Assembly (NCBI GenBank): GCA_016201435.1
Contig: JACQCT010000005.1
Coordinates: 1 to 64,000 of the forward strand
Source: Nitrososphaerota archaeon
GTDB taxonomy: Archaea; Thermoproteota; Nitrososphaeria; Nitrososphaerales; Nitrosopumilaceae
DNA: 64,000 bases
Reading direction: 5' to 3'
Shown here: positions 10,301 through 18,507 of the stretch, piece by piece
Layout: each line of letters begins with the position of its first letter
How positions within the stretch are numbered: position 1 is the first letter of the stretch
Position numbers and translations under genes: made by a program
The notes under the pieces: generated by a model
Databases searched by the model: none
What the model was told of the DNA's origin: nothing
What the model saw: only the letters and a program-made list of their open reading frames with translations

Positions 10301-12646
10301 ATTGATGTAGCTGGAGCTGTTGGAGGTATCTTATCACAAATTTATACAATTGATGCTACACCTCCTACAGTAACAATAATTGCCCCATCTGATGGTGCTA
10401 TCTTGAACACTTCCATAATCACCATTAATGGAAATGCGACTGACTCTGGTTCAGGTGTTGATGCTTTAGCAATTCAAATTGATGGTGGTTCATTTACTCC
10501 TATTTCTGGAACTTCAACATGGTCATTTACCACATCCGCACTATCAGATGGTCAACACACTATCAGTGTTAGAGCAAAAGACAATGCTGGTAACGTAGGA
10601 GTAAAATCTATTACTATTACAATTAATACAGGAGTTCCAACAATATCGATAACGACTCCATCTAACGGAGCAATTGTAAAAACATCTATAGTACAAATTA
10701 ATGGCACTGCCTCTGACGTGGTTCCTATTTCAAAGGTAGAAGTTCAAATTGACGGTGGGACATTTAATCTTGCAACTGGAACTTCAACATGGTCATTTAC
10801 CACATCAGCACTTTCCGATGGAACTCATACAATAAATGCAAAACTTACTGACAATGGTGCAAACACTCAGACGACCTCATCAACTGTTACAATAGATACG
10901 GTATCCCCAACAATTGCAATTTTAGCTCCATCTAATGGAACCATTGTAAAAACATCTACAGTACTAATTAATGGCACTGCCTCTGATGTTGGTTCAGGAT
11001 TACAAAAGGTAGAAGCATCAGTAGATGGTGGTCCATTTGTTCCTGCAAGTGGAACTGCAAATTGGTCATTTGCCTTTAACTCTCCATTTGATGGTTCACA
11101 TACTATTGTAGCTAGGGCTACTGATAATGCAGGCAATACCGTATTAAGTTTGATTGCAATTTCAGTTGACACGCACGCACCAATAGTTTTCATTACATTG
11201 CCAGTAAATGGTTCAACTGTAGGATCTTCTTCTGTACCTGTAACTGGTACTGCCTTTGATGCAGGAACTGGAATACAAAGTGTCCAAGTCTCACTAGATA
11301 ACGGCGCATTTAATCTTGCAAGTGGCACTTCTCCTTGGTCATTTAACGCCACTCTTGTAAATGGACAACACAAGATACAAGCAAAAGCTACGGATAATGC
11401 AGGTAATTTTGCTACATCAACAATTAATGTTACTGTGAACGTGGTGCAAGCTCCAGTTACTATTACAACTGTTACAAATCCTTCTCCAAGATGGGGCGTT
11501 GACTCTGTCTTTGTTTCTGGAAATGTAACTGGTAGTGTAGCCGTGGGTGACACTATATTCATTAATTGGGGTGATGGTGCTTCAACCACAGGAATTACAA
11601 TCTCAGGAGGAAAATGGGGTCCAGTATCTCATATTTATGGTTCGTCAGCAATCGCTGCTAATCCCAACTTGATACTTGCAACTTGGATTAGTAGCTCACA
11701 TGTGACAAAGGGAACAAGCATACCATCATTAATCATGGTAGCAAAACATACAACAGGCATTGCACTAACACAAGCAAAGAATTTGCCATGGGGCAAGTCC
11801 ACCTCATTTACTGCTGTACTTGTTGATGCTGATAGCAGTAATGCTGCTATTCCAGGAAAGACAATCCACTTTAACGGTACAGGAGTAATTGGTGTGGCAG
11901 ACCAAGCAACAAACGGTACAGGCTTTGCAATCAGTACAGGAACTGCTCCAAGCACAGTATCTACAACATGGACATATCAATCTCACTTTGCAGGTGACTC
12001 TTTGTATTTGCCAATTAATTCAGCAGTAAAGGTTTACAGCACTACACAACACCATACATTCGTACTAGTTGGTGCTCGAAGTGCACCATGGGGAGGAACA
12101 TCATCGTTTATCTCCCTTCTTAAGGATGCTGATAACAGTGCTGCTGGCATCTCAGGAAAGACAATCCACTTTAACGGTACAGGAGTAATTGGTGTGGCAG
12201 ACCAAGCAACAAACGGTACAGGCTTTGCAATCAGTACAGGAACTGCTCCAAGCACAGTAGCTAACGGATGGACAGTACAGGCTCACTTTGCAGGTGACTC
12301 GTTGTATTTCAAATCTGATTCTGTGGTACGAACTTATAGTACACTAAAGCATGGTACAGCTCTATCATTATCATTACCGACTTCGGTAAATCATGGTAAC
12401 ACATACTCCGTTTTCGGTACATTAAGGGATGGTATAACAGGAGCTACAATAGCCTCAAAGACAATAACATTTACAGCTGATGCTCCGATAGTTATTCCAA
12501 GCACAGGAACTAGTGGTATTGGTAACTATGCTGTGAGTGGATTGACTGCGCCATCAGCCGGTTCATATAATATACAATCTCACTTTGCAGAAGACTCTCT
12601 TTACCTCTCAAGTAATTCTCCTCAAAAAACTCTAGTCGTTAAGTAA
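7304..12646 (+). CDS. Giant secreted mosaic protein: SdrD/Cna-B-like repeats, NHL beta-propeller repeats, chitobiase-C-like domain, four Ig-like repeats, C-terminal Ig/Big-like repeats (probable continuation of 6744-7220)
   Basis: Cna-B-like units (LTGTL.NGT...PGTY.LTE), about 12 NHL repeats (GPGQF..PRGI.VD..GNIYVAD..N.RIQKFD), PSVIYYTTDGSTPT, Ig repeats PTISITTPSNGAIV. Confidence 0.85.
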   Translation: MSFNFGNVQLGTITARPFNDANANGVQNVGEILVSGWSFTLTGTLVNGTAIAPINISSSPTAVFSNLYPGTYALTETNQAGFAQSTPNPVSSISLPSGGSLSFNFGNFKLGTITARPFNDSNSNGIQDAGEALVSGWSFSLTGKFSNGTNAPTVNIVSSPTAVFSNIFPGNYNLTESDQVGVFLDSNLNGILNIGELGKKSWPITLTGTLNNGTILSPITVNSSSTGSFAFNKLSPGTYTLTEADVSGWVHTSPKIITSISIGSGTVVTNNFGNVQLGTITARNGDLAKDGGEINVPNWNVTLTQNGVKIASKLTDVNGTVLFNSLTSGIYNITAATPGFYVHTQPLNGTYSVNITSIGGLHLVSLGIFNEVPGLLTGFGDITTIAPESIVMDSQGFIYDTDVFGNAIKKFAKNGTLIMTFGSQGSGPGQFINPAGIALDSQGNIYVTDLNQRVQKFDPHGNFIMQFGSFGNGPGQFSSPRGISVDPQGNIYVADGNNHRIQKFNSNGNYLLTIGKQGVPYSYIRLPFDVEVIDSTGTVYVADTGNDRIQKFDVNGNWISAFGKFGKNATGDFLRPRNVAVDTNGFIYVSDTYNNRIQIFDSNYNFVRTFGSIGSGPGQFLNPSGLIVDNGIIYVADISNDRIESFYTNGTFIDQFRTRASSMEPYFVIFDQQGHLLAADGHNHKILGFNATTGDLVFTFSQLGTNPGDLRGPRGIGIDSQGNRIVAEDYNNRVSIFDPSGNFLKTFGSTGTGPGQFKQPRGILIDSAGNILVADTQNSRIQKFTSNGTYITQFATFKPYQIAFDAQENIYCADETAAYIEKLAPNGTSLARFGINGTAPGQLNNPRGVYIDNSGNIWVSDSGNNRIQKFDSNFNLLTILGSGGTGTGQFSDPRAILVDSSGNLWVDDTGNLRIQEFDSNLNFVKAISFAFTANTNFGPVILADPPGGTFNATQHVTLSTDEPSVIYYTTDGSTPTQASPKYTGTPIAIGITTTLNAFAIDVAGAVGGILSQIYTIDATPPTVTIIAPSDGAILNTSIITINGNATDSGSGVDALAIQIDGGSFTPISGTSTWSFTTSALSDGQHTISVRAKDNAGNVGVKSITITINTGVPTISITTPSNGAIVKTSIVQINGTASDVVPISKVEVQIDGGTFNLATGTSTWSFTTSALSDGTHTINAKLTDNGANTQTTSSTVTIDTVSPTIAILAPSNGTIVKTSTVLINGTASDVGSGLQKVEASVDGGPFVPASGTANWSFAFNSPFDGSHTIVARATDNAGNTVLSLIAISVDTHAPIVFITLPVNGSTVGSSSVPVTGTAFDAGTGIQSVQVSLDNGAFNLASGTSPWSFNATLVNGQHKIQAKATDNAGNFATSTINVTVNVVQAPVTITTVTNPSPRWGVDSVFVSGNVTGSVAVGDTIFINWGDGASTTGITISGGKWGPVSHIYGSSAIAANPNLILATWISSSHVTKGTSIPSLIMVAKHTTGIALTQAKNLPWGKSTSFTAVLVDADSSNAAIPGKTIHFNGTGVIGVADQATNGTGFAISTGTAPSTVSTTWTYQSHFAGDSLYLPINSAVKVYSTTQHHTFVLVGARSAPWGGTSSFISLLKDADNSAAGISGKTIHFNGTGVIGVADQATNGTGFAISTGTAPSTVANGWTVQAHFAGDSLYFKSDSVVRTYSTLKHGTALSLSLPTSVNHGNTYSVFGTLRDGITGATIASKTITFTADAPIVIPSTGTSGIGNYAVSGLTAPSAGSYNIQSHFAEDSLYLSSNSPQKTLVVK
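8012..8152 (+). repeat. 141-bp perfect direct repeat, copy 2
   Basis: Identical to 7062-7202. Confidence 0.95.
11853..11959 (+). repeat. 107-bp perfect direct repeat, copy 1
   Basis: CAGGAAAGACAATCCACTTTAACGG...CCAAGCACAGTA identical to 12153-12259. Confidence 0.93.
12153..12259 (+). repeat. 107-bp perfect direct repeat, copy 2
   Basis: Identical to 11853-11959, offset exactly 300 bp. Confidence 0.93.
12248..12300 (+). repeat. 53-bp intergenic-family repeat, copy 1
   Basis: CCAAGCACAGTAGCTAACGGATGGACAGTACAGGCTCACTTTGCAGGTGACTC, identical in three different genes. Confidence 0.95.
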
Positions 12647-12819
12647 CTATCTTTATCTTTTGCAGTAAGAATTCAGATACTTGCAAATTAAAAATCACTG
12701 ACTGTTCCAGATCTTATTATTGATTGTTATTTTGGGTTCTGTCAAGTTATCAGCACATTTCATAAATTTTCTCCTTGTAAACTCTCGGCTCATTGAAGTT
12801 GTTTATAGAATAGTATGAG

Positions 12820-13032
12820 ATGGATCGAACAATGGCTGATAAATATATAATAATTATTGGAATACTGATTTGTGGTTTTGCTCTATTTGGATATATCACA
12901 CCATTTCTAAGAGAACCAATTGAAATGTTAACTAAAATGAATCCAATGCCAATAGCTCTAATCTTCGGCACTCCGTTTTTTTGTGGTGTTGCTGTCATTA
13001 TAATAGGAGTTAGGTCTAATGGCAAAACCTGA
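12820..13032 (+). CDS. Small two-TM hypothetical membrane protein
   Basis: 70 aa; two hydrophobic segments; FFCGVAVIIIGVRS near the C-terminus shared with the next ORF. Start may be the in-frame ATG at 12832. Confidence 0.6.
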   Translation: MDRTMADKYIIIIGILICGFALFGYITPFLREPIEMLTKMNPMPIALIFGTPFFCGVAVIIIGVRSNGKT

Positions 13033-13062
13033 TCAAAATCACTACAGGAGATTGATCTAATA

Positions 13063-13269
13063 ATGGCAAATGAAGGTGAATTTATTGCAATGGGATCTAT
13101 TATAGCAATATTTAGTATGTTACTGTTAGTTTCTCCCCCTTTAGATAATCTTGTTCTTATGTTTTGGAAAATCAATTTAGATTTACTCCAAAAATTCTCC
13201 GTTTTCTGGTTTTTCTGCGGAATTGTACTTGCAGTTGTGGCAGCTAGGTCTAGGAAAAAAACCCGCTAA
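13063..13269 (+). CDS. Small two-TM hypothetical membrane protein, probable paralogue of 12820-13032
   Basis: 68 aa; two hydrophobic segments; FFCGIVLAVVAARS. Confidence 0.6.
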   Translation: MANEGEFIAMGSIIAIFSMLLLVSPPLDNLVLMFWKINLDLLQKFSVFWFFCGIVLAVVAARSRKKTR

Positions 13270-13322
13270 GAAACCAAGAAAAAAGGTAGCTCCACTCACA
13301 ATTAGTAAATCATATTGTGTAA

Positions 13323-13424
13323 TCATAGACTAGCCCTCTGGATCAAAGTTTTCCACTTGTCGTCTCCCTGAATTGTAATACCGTAAGCTTCAGAAGGTGA
13401 TTTTCCATCTAATGTCATAATCAT
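13323..13424 (-). pseudogene. C-terminal fragment (33 aa) resembling the C-terminus of a DDE/IS6-like transposase
   Basis: Minus-strand translation MIMTLDGKSPSEAYGITIQGDDKWKTLIQRASL*, resembling the LxGKTPxEaxGI...W.tLIq tail seen in archaeal IS transposases. From memory of the family; not searched. Confidence 0.5.
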
Positions 13425-13480
13425 CTAATTTGATTAATTGCCACAATACTTTTGATTGCTCAACACAATTTCATGAACAC

Positions 13481-16459
13481 TTAGGATACAGTAAGAGTTT
13501 GCTTTGCTGAAAATGCAAAGTTGTAAGAATCATCACCATTAAACTTGTCTTGTATTCTGTACGAACCAGCTGATGGTGCGGTCAAAGATGACACTAAATA
13601 TTTGCCAGACGAATCCGTAGTAGCGTTTGAAATGACTATAGGAGCATCAGCTTTGAAAAGTATTGTCTTTGAAACTCCTGTACCATCAAGATGAATTACT
13701 TTTCCTGAAAATGGGCTTCCTCTATCAGTATCGTTAAGAGTTACGCCAAATGATGTAGACTGACCCCATGGTAGATTGCTAACATTAACTAACGCAAGAG
13801 AGGTCTTATGTTTTTGAACTGTTATTGATGAGGGGGAGCTACTCGCCTTACTGTTGGTATCATTTACCAGTGTTGCAACTATTTGATTTGGATTTGTCAT
13901 CAATGATGAAGAATTATAAGTATGTGAAACTGGTCCCCATATACCTCCCACTATTGCAATGTTTGGAGTAGATCTTCCATCGCCCCAATCTATTGTAACT
14001 GTATCTGTAGCATCACTATTTGTTACGGAACCTGATACGAGAACAGAATCTACATCCCATCTAGGAGATGAGTTGCTAATTGTACCAATGTTTATTGAGG
14101 AAGGAAATGAATAGACTTGAGTCGAGGTTGGGCTATTGTTTCCTCCCACATCTCTTGCAAAGAACTTTAATTTCGTGTCAGAGCCTATTGCTATTGGGCC
14201 AGTAAATATAGAACTTGATGTATTTGGACTAGTGCCATCAAGCGTATAATAAATAGTGGATGGCTCAGATGCCGTAAGGCTCACTAATTGAGATGACGGG
14301 TAAAAACCACCTGCTGGTGTTGCAGTGACACTTGGTGATGTAATATCATTACCGGTAAATGTATAATTAATTTGCTTAATGAATGTGCCAGTATTTGTAA
14401 GCTGTTGGACTCGGAAATTTCCTGTATCATCAACCCAGATATTTCCACTTGAATCAACCACAATACCTCGCGGATCACTGAACTGACCAAATCCTATTCC
14501 ACCTTTTCCTATTGATGATATAAAGTTGCCATTTGAATCAAATTTCTGAATTCTATTATTGGCTGAATCAGCAATGTAGATTATTCCCGTACCATCAACG
14601 AAGACTCCACGTGGGTTGCTGAGTTGTCCAGGGCCTGAACCACCTGTACCAAAGCGAGCAAGCGAAGTACCATTTGGAGCAAGCTTCTCTATGTAGTTTG
14701 CATTTTCATCCGCAGAATAGATATTTCCTTGTGCGTCAAGTGCAATTTGATATGGCAAAACTGTTGGAAATGATGTGATGTAGTTTCCACTGTTATCAAA
14801 TTTTTGAATTCTATTATTTTGCGTATCTGCTACCAGAATATTTCCTGTAGAATCTACAAGAACGCCCCTAGGTTGATTGAATTGGCCAGGACCTGAACCG
14901 CTGATACCAAATTGCGATACAAAGTTGCTATTTGCATCAAATTTTTCAACTCGATTATTGTAGTTGTCAGCAACATAGAGGTTACCTTGCTTATCATTAG
15001 CCATTCCTCTGGGACCATGGAATGTACCTGCATCTGCTCCAAGACCTGCAAAGTGTGACAAAAGGTATCCTGTATTTGGATCAAACAACAATATCTGATG
15101 ATTATGGCCATCACTTACAAGCAAATTTCCACTAGGATCAAAGTTTACAAAATATGGTTCTATCTTTGATGGTCTAATTCTGAAATCTGAAACAAATGTA
15201 CCGTCATTATTAAAAATCTGCATTCTATCATTTGAGCTATCTGTAACAAATATTGTTCCAGTTGAATTTATGAAAACACCAGAAGGATTTGCTAATTTTC
15301 CTGGTAAACTTCCTAAACTTCCAAAAGCTCGGACAAAGTTATAGTTCTTGTCAAAGATTACTATACGGTTGTTATAGGTATCTGCAACGTAAGAATAGTC
15401 ATCAGGACCAACATGAATGCTTCTTGGTCTATTAAATGGTGTTGAACCATTTGAGAATTTACCAAATGTTACAAGGTACTTACCGTTAGAGTCATACTTA
15501 TCCACTCTATTGTTACCCGTGTTTATGACAAGCACGTTGCCTTGAGAGTCTAATGTTACATCAAATGGCAATCGCAGATAACTAAATGGAGAACCTGGTT
15601 TACCAATAGTTAATAGATAATTTCCGTTCTTGTTAAATTTCTGTACCCTATTGTTGTTTCCATCTGCGACATAGATGTTATCCTGCGAGTCTATTGCAAT
15701 TCCTCTTGGTCTATTGAATTGGCCTGAAGCATTACCATTACTGCCAAAGCTCATCAGATAATTTCCATTTGAATCAAATTTCTGAATTCTTCCACTTGAA
15801 CTGTCTGAAACCCAGATGTTTTCATGTGAATCAAGCGCTACACCTGAAGGAAAGAAAAATTGTCCTTGTCCGAATCCTTGGCTTCCAATTGTTTTTATTA
15901 AGGTTCCATTTCTGTCAAATTTTTTAACAATTCCATTAGTGACATCTGTGTCATACAAGAATCCATGAGAATCCATCACAACTGATTCTGGTGCAAGTTT
16001 TATTATATCGCCAAAGTTTGTAAGTGATGCGTCATTCTTGCTTACTCCAAATATTTTTGACATTGTGTCATTTGAGATTATAGAGACTTGGTAAGTATCG
16101 TTAAGTGGTTGTGTTGCAACATAAGGAGAAGGCAAGGACGCACTAACATTATAGGAACCTGCTGCAAGCCCCAAAAACGAGAATTGTCCGTTAACATCCG
16201 TGTTTGTTGATGAAACTACCACACCATTCTTAGACAGAATGACATTCCAGCTTGAAAGATTCTTTTCTCCACCGTCTTTAATCAAATCTCCATTAGTGTC
16301 ATTATATACAGATCCGGTTATGCTTCCTCCTGATATTCCCAAAGCATAAGATGAGCTTGACAGTAAAAATAAAGAAATCATGCATAATGAAATAATAACT
16401 AAACTCTCTTTATTTTTAAAATTTGATGCTATAAAATTAATCTTCAAGATCAACCCCAA
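13481..16459 (-). CDS. Secreted NHL-repeat protein with N-terminal SdrD-like, chitobiase-C-like and Ig-like C-terminal domains
   Basis: Same module order as 7304-12646 on the opposite strand: GSVYNDTNGDLIKDGGEKNLSSWNV, tandem NHL repeats, PSTIYYTLDGTSPNTSS, SVTNSDATDTVTIDWGDG. Confidence 0.88.
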   Translation of the reverse strand: MGLILKINFIASNFKNKESLVIISLCMISLFLLSSSSYALGISGGSITGSVYNDTNGDLIKDGGEKNLSSWNVILSKNGVVVSSTNTDVNGQFSFLGLAAGSYNVSASLPSPYVATQPLNDTYQVSIISNDTMSKIFGVSKNDASLTNFGDIIKLAPESVVMDSHGFLYDTDVTNGIVKKFDRNGTLIKTIGSQGFGQGQFFFPSGVALDSHENIWVSDSSSGRIQKFDSNGNYLMSFGSNGNASGQFNRPRGIAIDSQDNIYVADGNNNRVQKFNKNGNYLLTIGKPGSPFSYLRLPFDVTLDSQGNVLVINTGNNRVDKYDSNGKYLVTFGKFSNGSTPFNRPRSIHVGPDDYSYVADTYNNRIVIFDKNYNFVRAFGSLGSLPGKLANPSGVFINSTGTIFVTDSSNDRMQIFNNDGTFVSDFRIRPSKIEPYFVNFDPSGNLLVSDGHNHQILLFDPNTGYLLSHFAGLGADAGTFHGPRGMANDKQGNLYVADNYNNRVEKFDANSNFVSQFGISGSGPGQFNQPRGVLVDSTGNILVADTQNNRIQKFDNSGNYITSFPTVLPYQIALDAQGNIYSADENANYIEKLAPNGTSLARFGTGGSGPGQLSNPRGVFVDGTGIIYIADSANNRIQKFDSNGNFISSIGKGGIGFGQFSDPRGIVVDSSGNIWVDDTGNFRVQQLTNTGTFIKQINYTFTGNDITSPSVTATPAGGFYPSSQLVSLTASEPSTIYYTLDGTSPNTSSSIFTGPIAIGSDTKLKFFARDVGGNNSPTSTQVYSFPSSINIGTISNSSPRWDVDSVLVSGSVTNSDATDTVTIDWGDGRSTPNIAIVGGIWGPVSHTYNSSSLMTNPNQIVATLVNDTNSKASSSPSSITVQKHKTSLALVNVSNLPWGQSTSFGVTLNDTDRGSPFSGKVIHLDGTGVSKTILFKADAPIVISNATTDSSGKYLVSSLTAPSAGSYRIQDKFNGDDSYNFAFSAKQTLTVS

Positions 16460-16568
16460 AATTCTAAATGTAAAACAGATTATATAAGTTCAACAATGTG
16501 TTTCCAAGTTTGGAAGAACAAGAAACCTTTTTGTATGTAACGGCTTTAATGCGCTATAGGGTTGGGCA

Positions 16569-18368
16569 GTGATAACAAATTTTAAAACGGCAGTTTATCT
16601 TGCTAGTTTTACTGCAATAGCATTTATTATTTCATTTCTACTTACTGAACCATCACAGGCATATGCACATCTTGCCTTTATACCTCCACCAACATTTAAT
16701 CCCATTAATGTAACAGATCATAATTTCAAGGCTCAGATGATAATTTCAGGACTGGATGATCCGACTGGTATGACTTTTGTGGGAAATGATATTCTTGTAA
16801 ACGAACTTCATACAGGGCATGTTCGTCACTTTACTTTGCAAGGAATAGAAAAACCGCTTGCTCTTGATCTTTCTAAAACGGTAACTTTCCTAAATGGAAT
16901 TATAAGTTCTGATAATACCGTTTATGTTTATGGCACAGTAAATTTTACTAACACTACTTCGCTAATTACGAAGAATGTGGTATACCAGTACAACTGGAAT
17001 GGTAATTCGCTTATTAACCAAACTGTGGTGAAGATACTAAATGGTGGTCTTCATAATGGCGGAGTCTTTGCAGTTGGTAATGATAGAGCCGTGTACACCA
17101 TAGATGGAGAAGGATATGGAAGTAGAGGACCTACCCAAAATCAGGTTGGAGGAACTCTTGATGATACAAGTATTATTGTTACGGTAAACCAACCTGGTAA
17201 TGTTATCGTACCATCTTCTGCGCTTAACCCCTTAGATCAATACTATGCAATAGGAATTCGCAATAGTTTTGGTCTCACGATAGATCCCGTTACTGGTAAA
17301 CTTTGGGATACAGAGAATGGTCCAGACTCTGGGGATGAAATAAACTTGGTGTTTCCAAAATTCAACAGCGGTTGGTATCCGATAGCAGGGTTTGGGACAT
17401 CAGATCAAATAGCAAGTATTCCACCTCTTGACAGTTTCGTATATCACGATCCATCTTTCGCCTGGGAAAAGCCAGTAGCACCTACTAGTCTTACATTTAT
17501 TCAATCTAAACCATTAGGAATCTACAACAACACTCTTGTAGTCGGAGATTTCAATAATGGAAAATTATACAAATTCAAGTTAAATTCTACAAGAACAGGT
17601 TTTGTTTTCAATGATAATGGTTTGAAAGACCTTACAGAGAACATTGGTGATAATACAACTGAGATAACCTTTGTAACTGGAAACAATGCCATCGTAGACA
17701 CTCTTCAGGGACCAGACGGTTTCTTGTATGTACTAGATATCTCAAATCGTGCAATTTATAGAATAATGCCTGCATCTCAAACACCTCCAGATGTCATTCA
17801 CAGTCTCAATTCTACTGTAGTATCTAGTACACAAGTTAATCTGGTATGGAACAAGCCACAGCCTGGAGGTGCTTCAATTCAAGGTTACAACATATTTAGA
17901 AATGTCAATAATGGTGGTTTGAAACTACTTGCATCCGTTTCAGGTGCTAGCACTACATCATATTCAGACAATTCACTTAACTCAGGAGACTCTGTCAAAT
18001 ATGGAGTTAGAGCGGTTAGTACTATTGGCAAGGCACCTTTTGCATTTACCGGAATCATAAAGGTAACAACTTCCACAGTACCAGCACCGATAACTGACCT
18101 ATCTTTGAATGCAATATCAAGTACGCAGGTGAATCTAAGTTGGACTAAACCCTCAGATGGCGGCTCTCCAATTACATCTTATCTGATATATAGAAGTCTT
18201 AATGGTAGCGGTTTTAGTGCTCTAACTTCGATTGATGGTACTTTGACATCTTATGCAGACACAACACTTCATCCGGGAGATGCTGTCACATATGCTATGA
18301 AAGCTGTGAATTCAGTTGGTCGAGGACCGGTGTCTAATATTCCTGTATCGGTAAAAACACCACTTTAG
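16569..18368 (+). CDS. Secreted PQQ/glucose-sorbosone dehydrogenase-like beta-propeller with two C-terminal fibronectin type III domains
   Basis: MIISGLDDPTGMTFVGND..., YYAIGIRNSFGLTIDPVTGKLWDTENGPDSGDEINLV; FN3 repeats SSTQVNLVWNKPQPGGASIQGYNIFR and SSTQVNLSWTKPSDGGSPITSYLIYR. Confidence 0.85.
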   Translation: MITNFKTAVYLASFTAIAFIISFLLTEPSQAYAHLAFIPPPTFNPINVTDHNFKAQMIISGLDDPTGMTFVGNDILVNELHTGHVRHFTLQGIEKPLALDLSKTVTFLNGIISSDNTVYVYGTVNFTNTTSLITKNVVYQYNWNGNSLINQTVVKILNGGLHNGGVFAVGNDRAVYTIDGEGYGSRGPTQNQVGGTLDDTSIIVTVNQPGNVIVPSSALNPLDQYYAIGIRNSFGLTIDPVTGKLWDTENGPDSGDEINLVFPKFNSGWYPIAGFGTSDQIASIPPLDSFVYHDPSFAWEKPVAPTSLTFIQSKPLGIYNNTLVVGDFNNGKLYKFKLNSTRTGFVFNDNGLKDLTENIGDNTTEITFVTGNNAIVDTLQGPDGFLYVLDISNRAIYRIMPASQTPPDVIHSLNSTVVSSTQVNLVWNKPQPGGASIQGYNIFRNVNNGGLKLLASVSGASTTSYSDNSLNSGDSVKYGVRAVSTIGKAPFAFTGIIKVTTSTVPAPITDLSLNAISSTQVNLSWTKPSDGGSPITSYLIYRSLNGSGFSALTSIDGTLTSYADTTLHPGDAVTYAMKAVNSVGRGPVSNIPVSVKTPL

Positions 18369-18507
18369 TGAAAAGATTGATTTGAATCAAATATCAAAAA
18401 TTGAAAATATATTCGATCAAATATCACATAATTATATTGATCAATTATTTGTGAGAGAGATCTTTCATTACATGACACAAAAAGAATTGTTGAGAATTTG
18501 ATGACAT

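Noticed and set aside
10867-11589. 240-aa minus-strand ORF antisense to Ig-like repeats
   Set aside because: Low-complexity shadow ORF opposite a strongly supported coding repeat; the sense frame explains the conservation.
11635-12255. Two similar minus-strand ORFs (11635-11955 and 12034-12255) sharing MLGAVPVLIAKPVPFVAWSATPITPVPLKWIVFP
   Set aside because: Similarity is fully explained by the 107-bp sense-strand repeat; antisense shadow.
12750-13175. 141-aa minus-strand ORF
   Set aside because: Opposite the two small membrane ORFs; composition (Ile-rich) matches an antisense shadow, though its C-terminus (NNFNEPRVYKEKIYEMC) lies in non-coding DNA.
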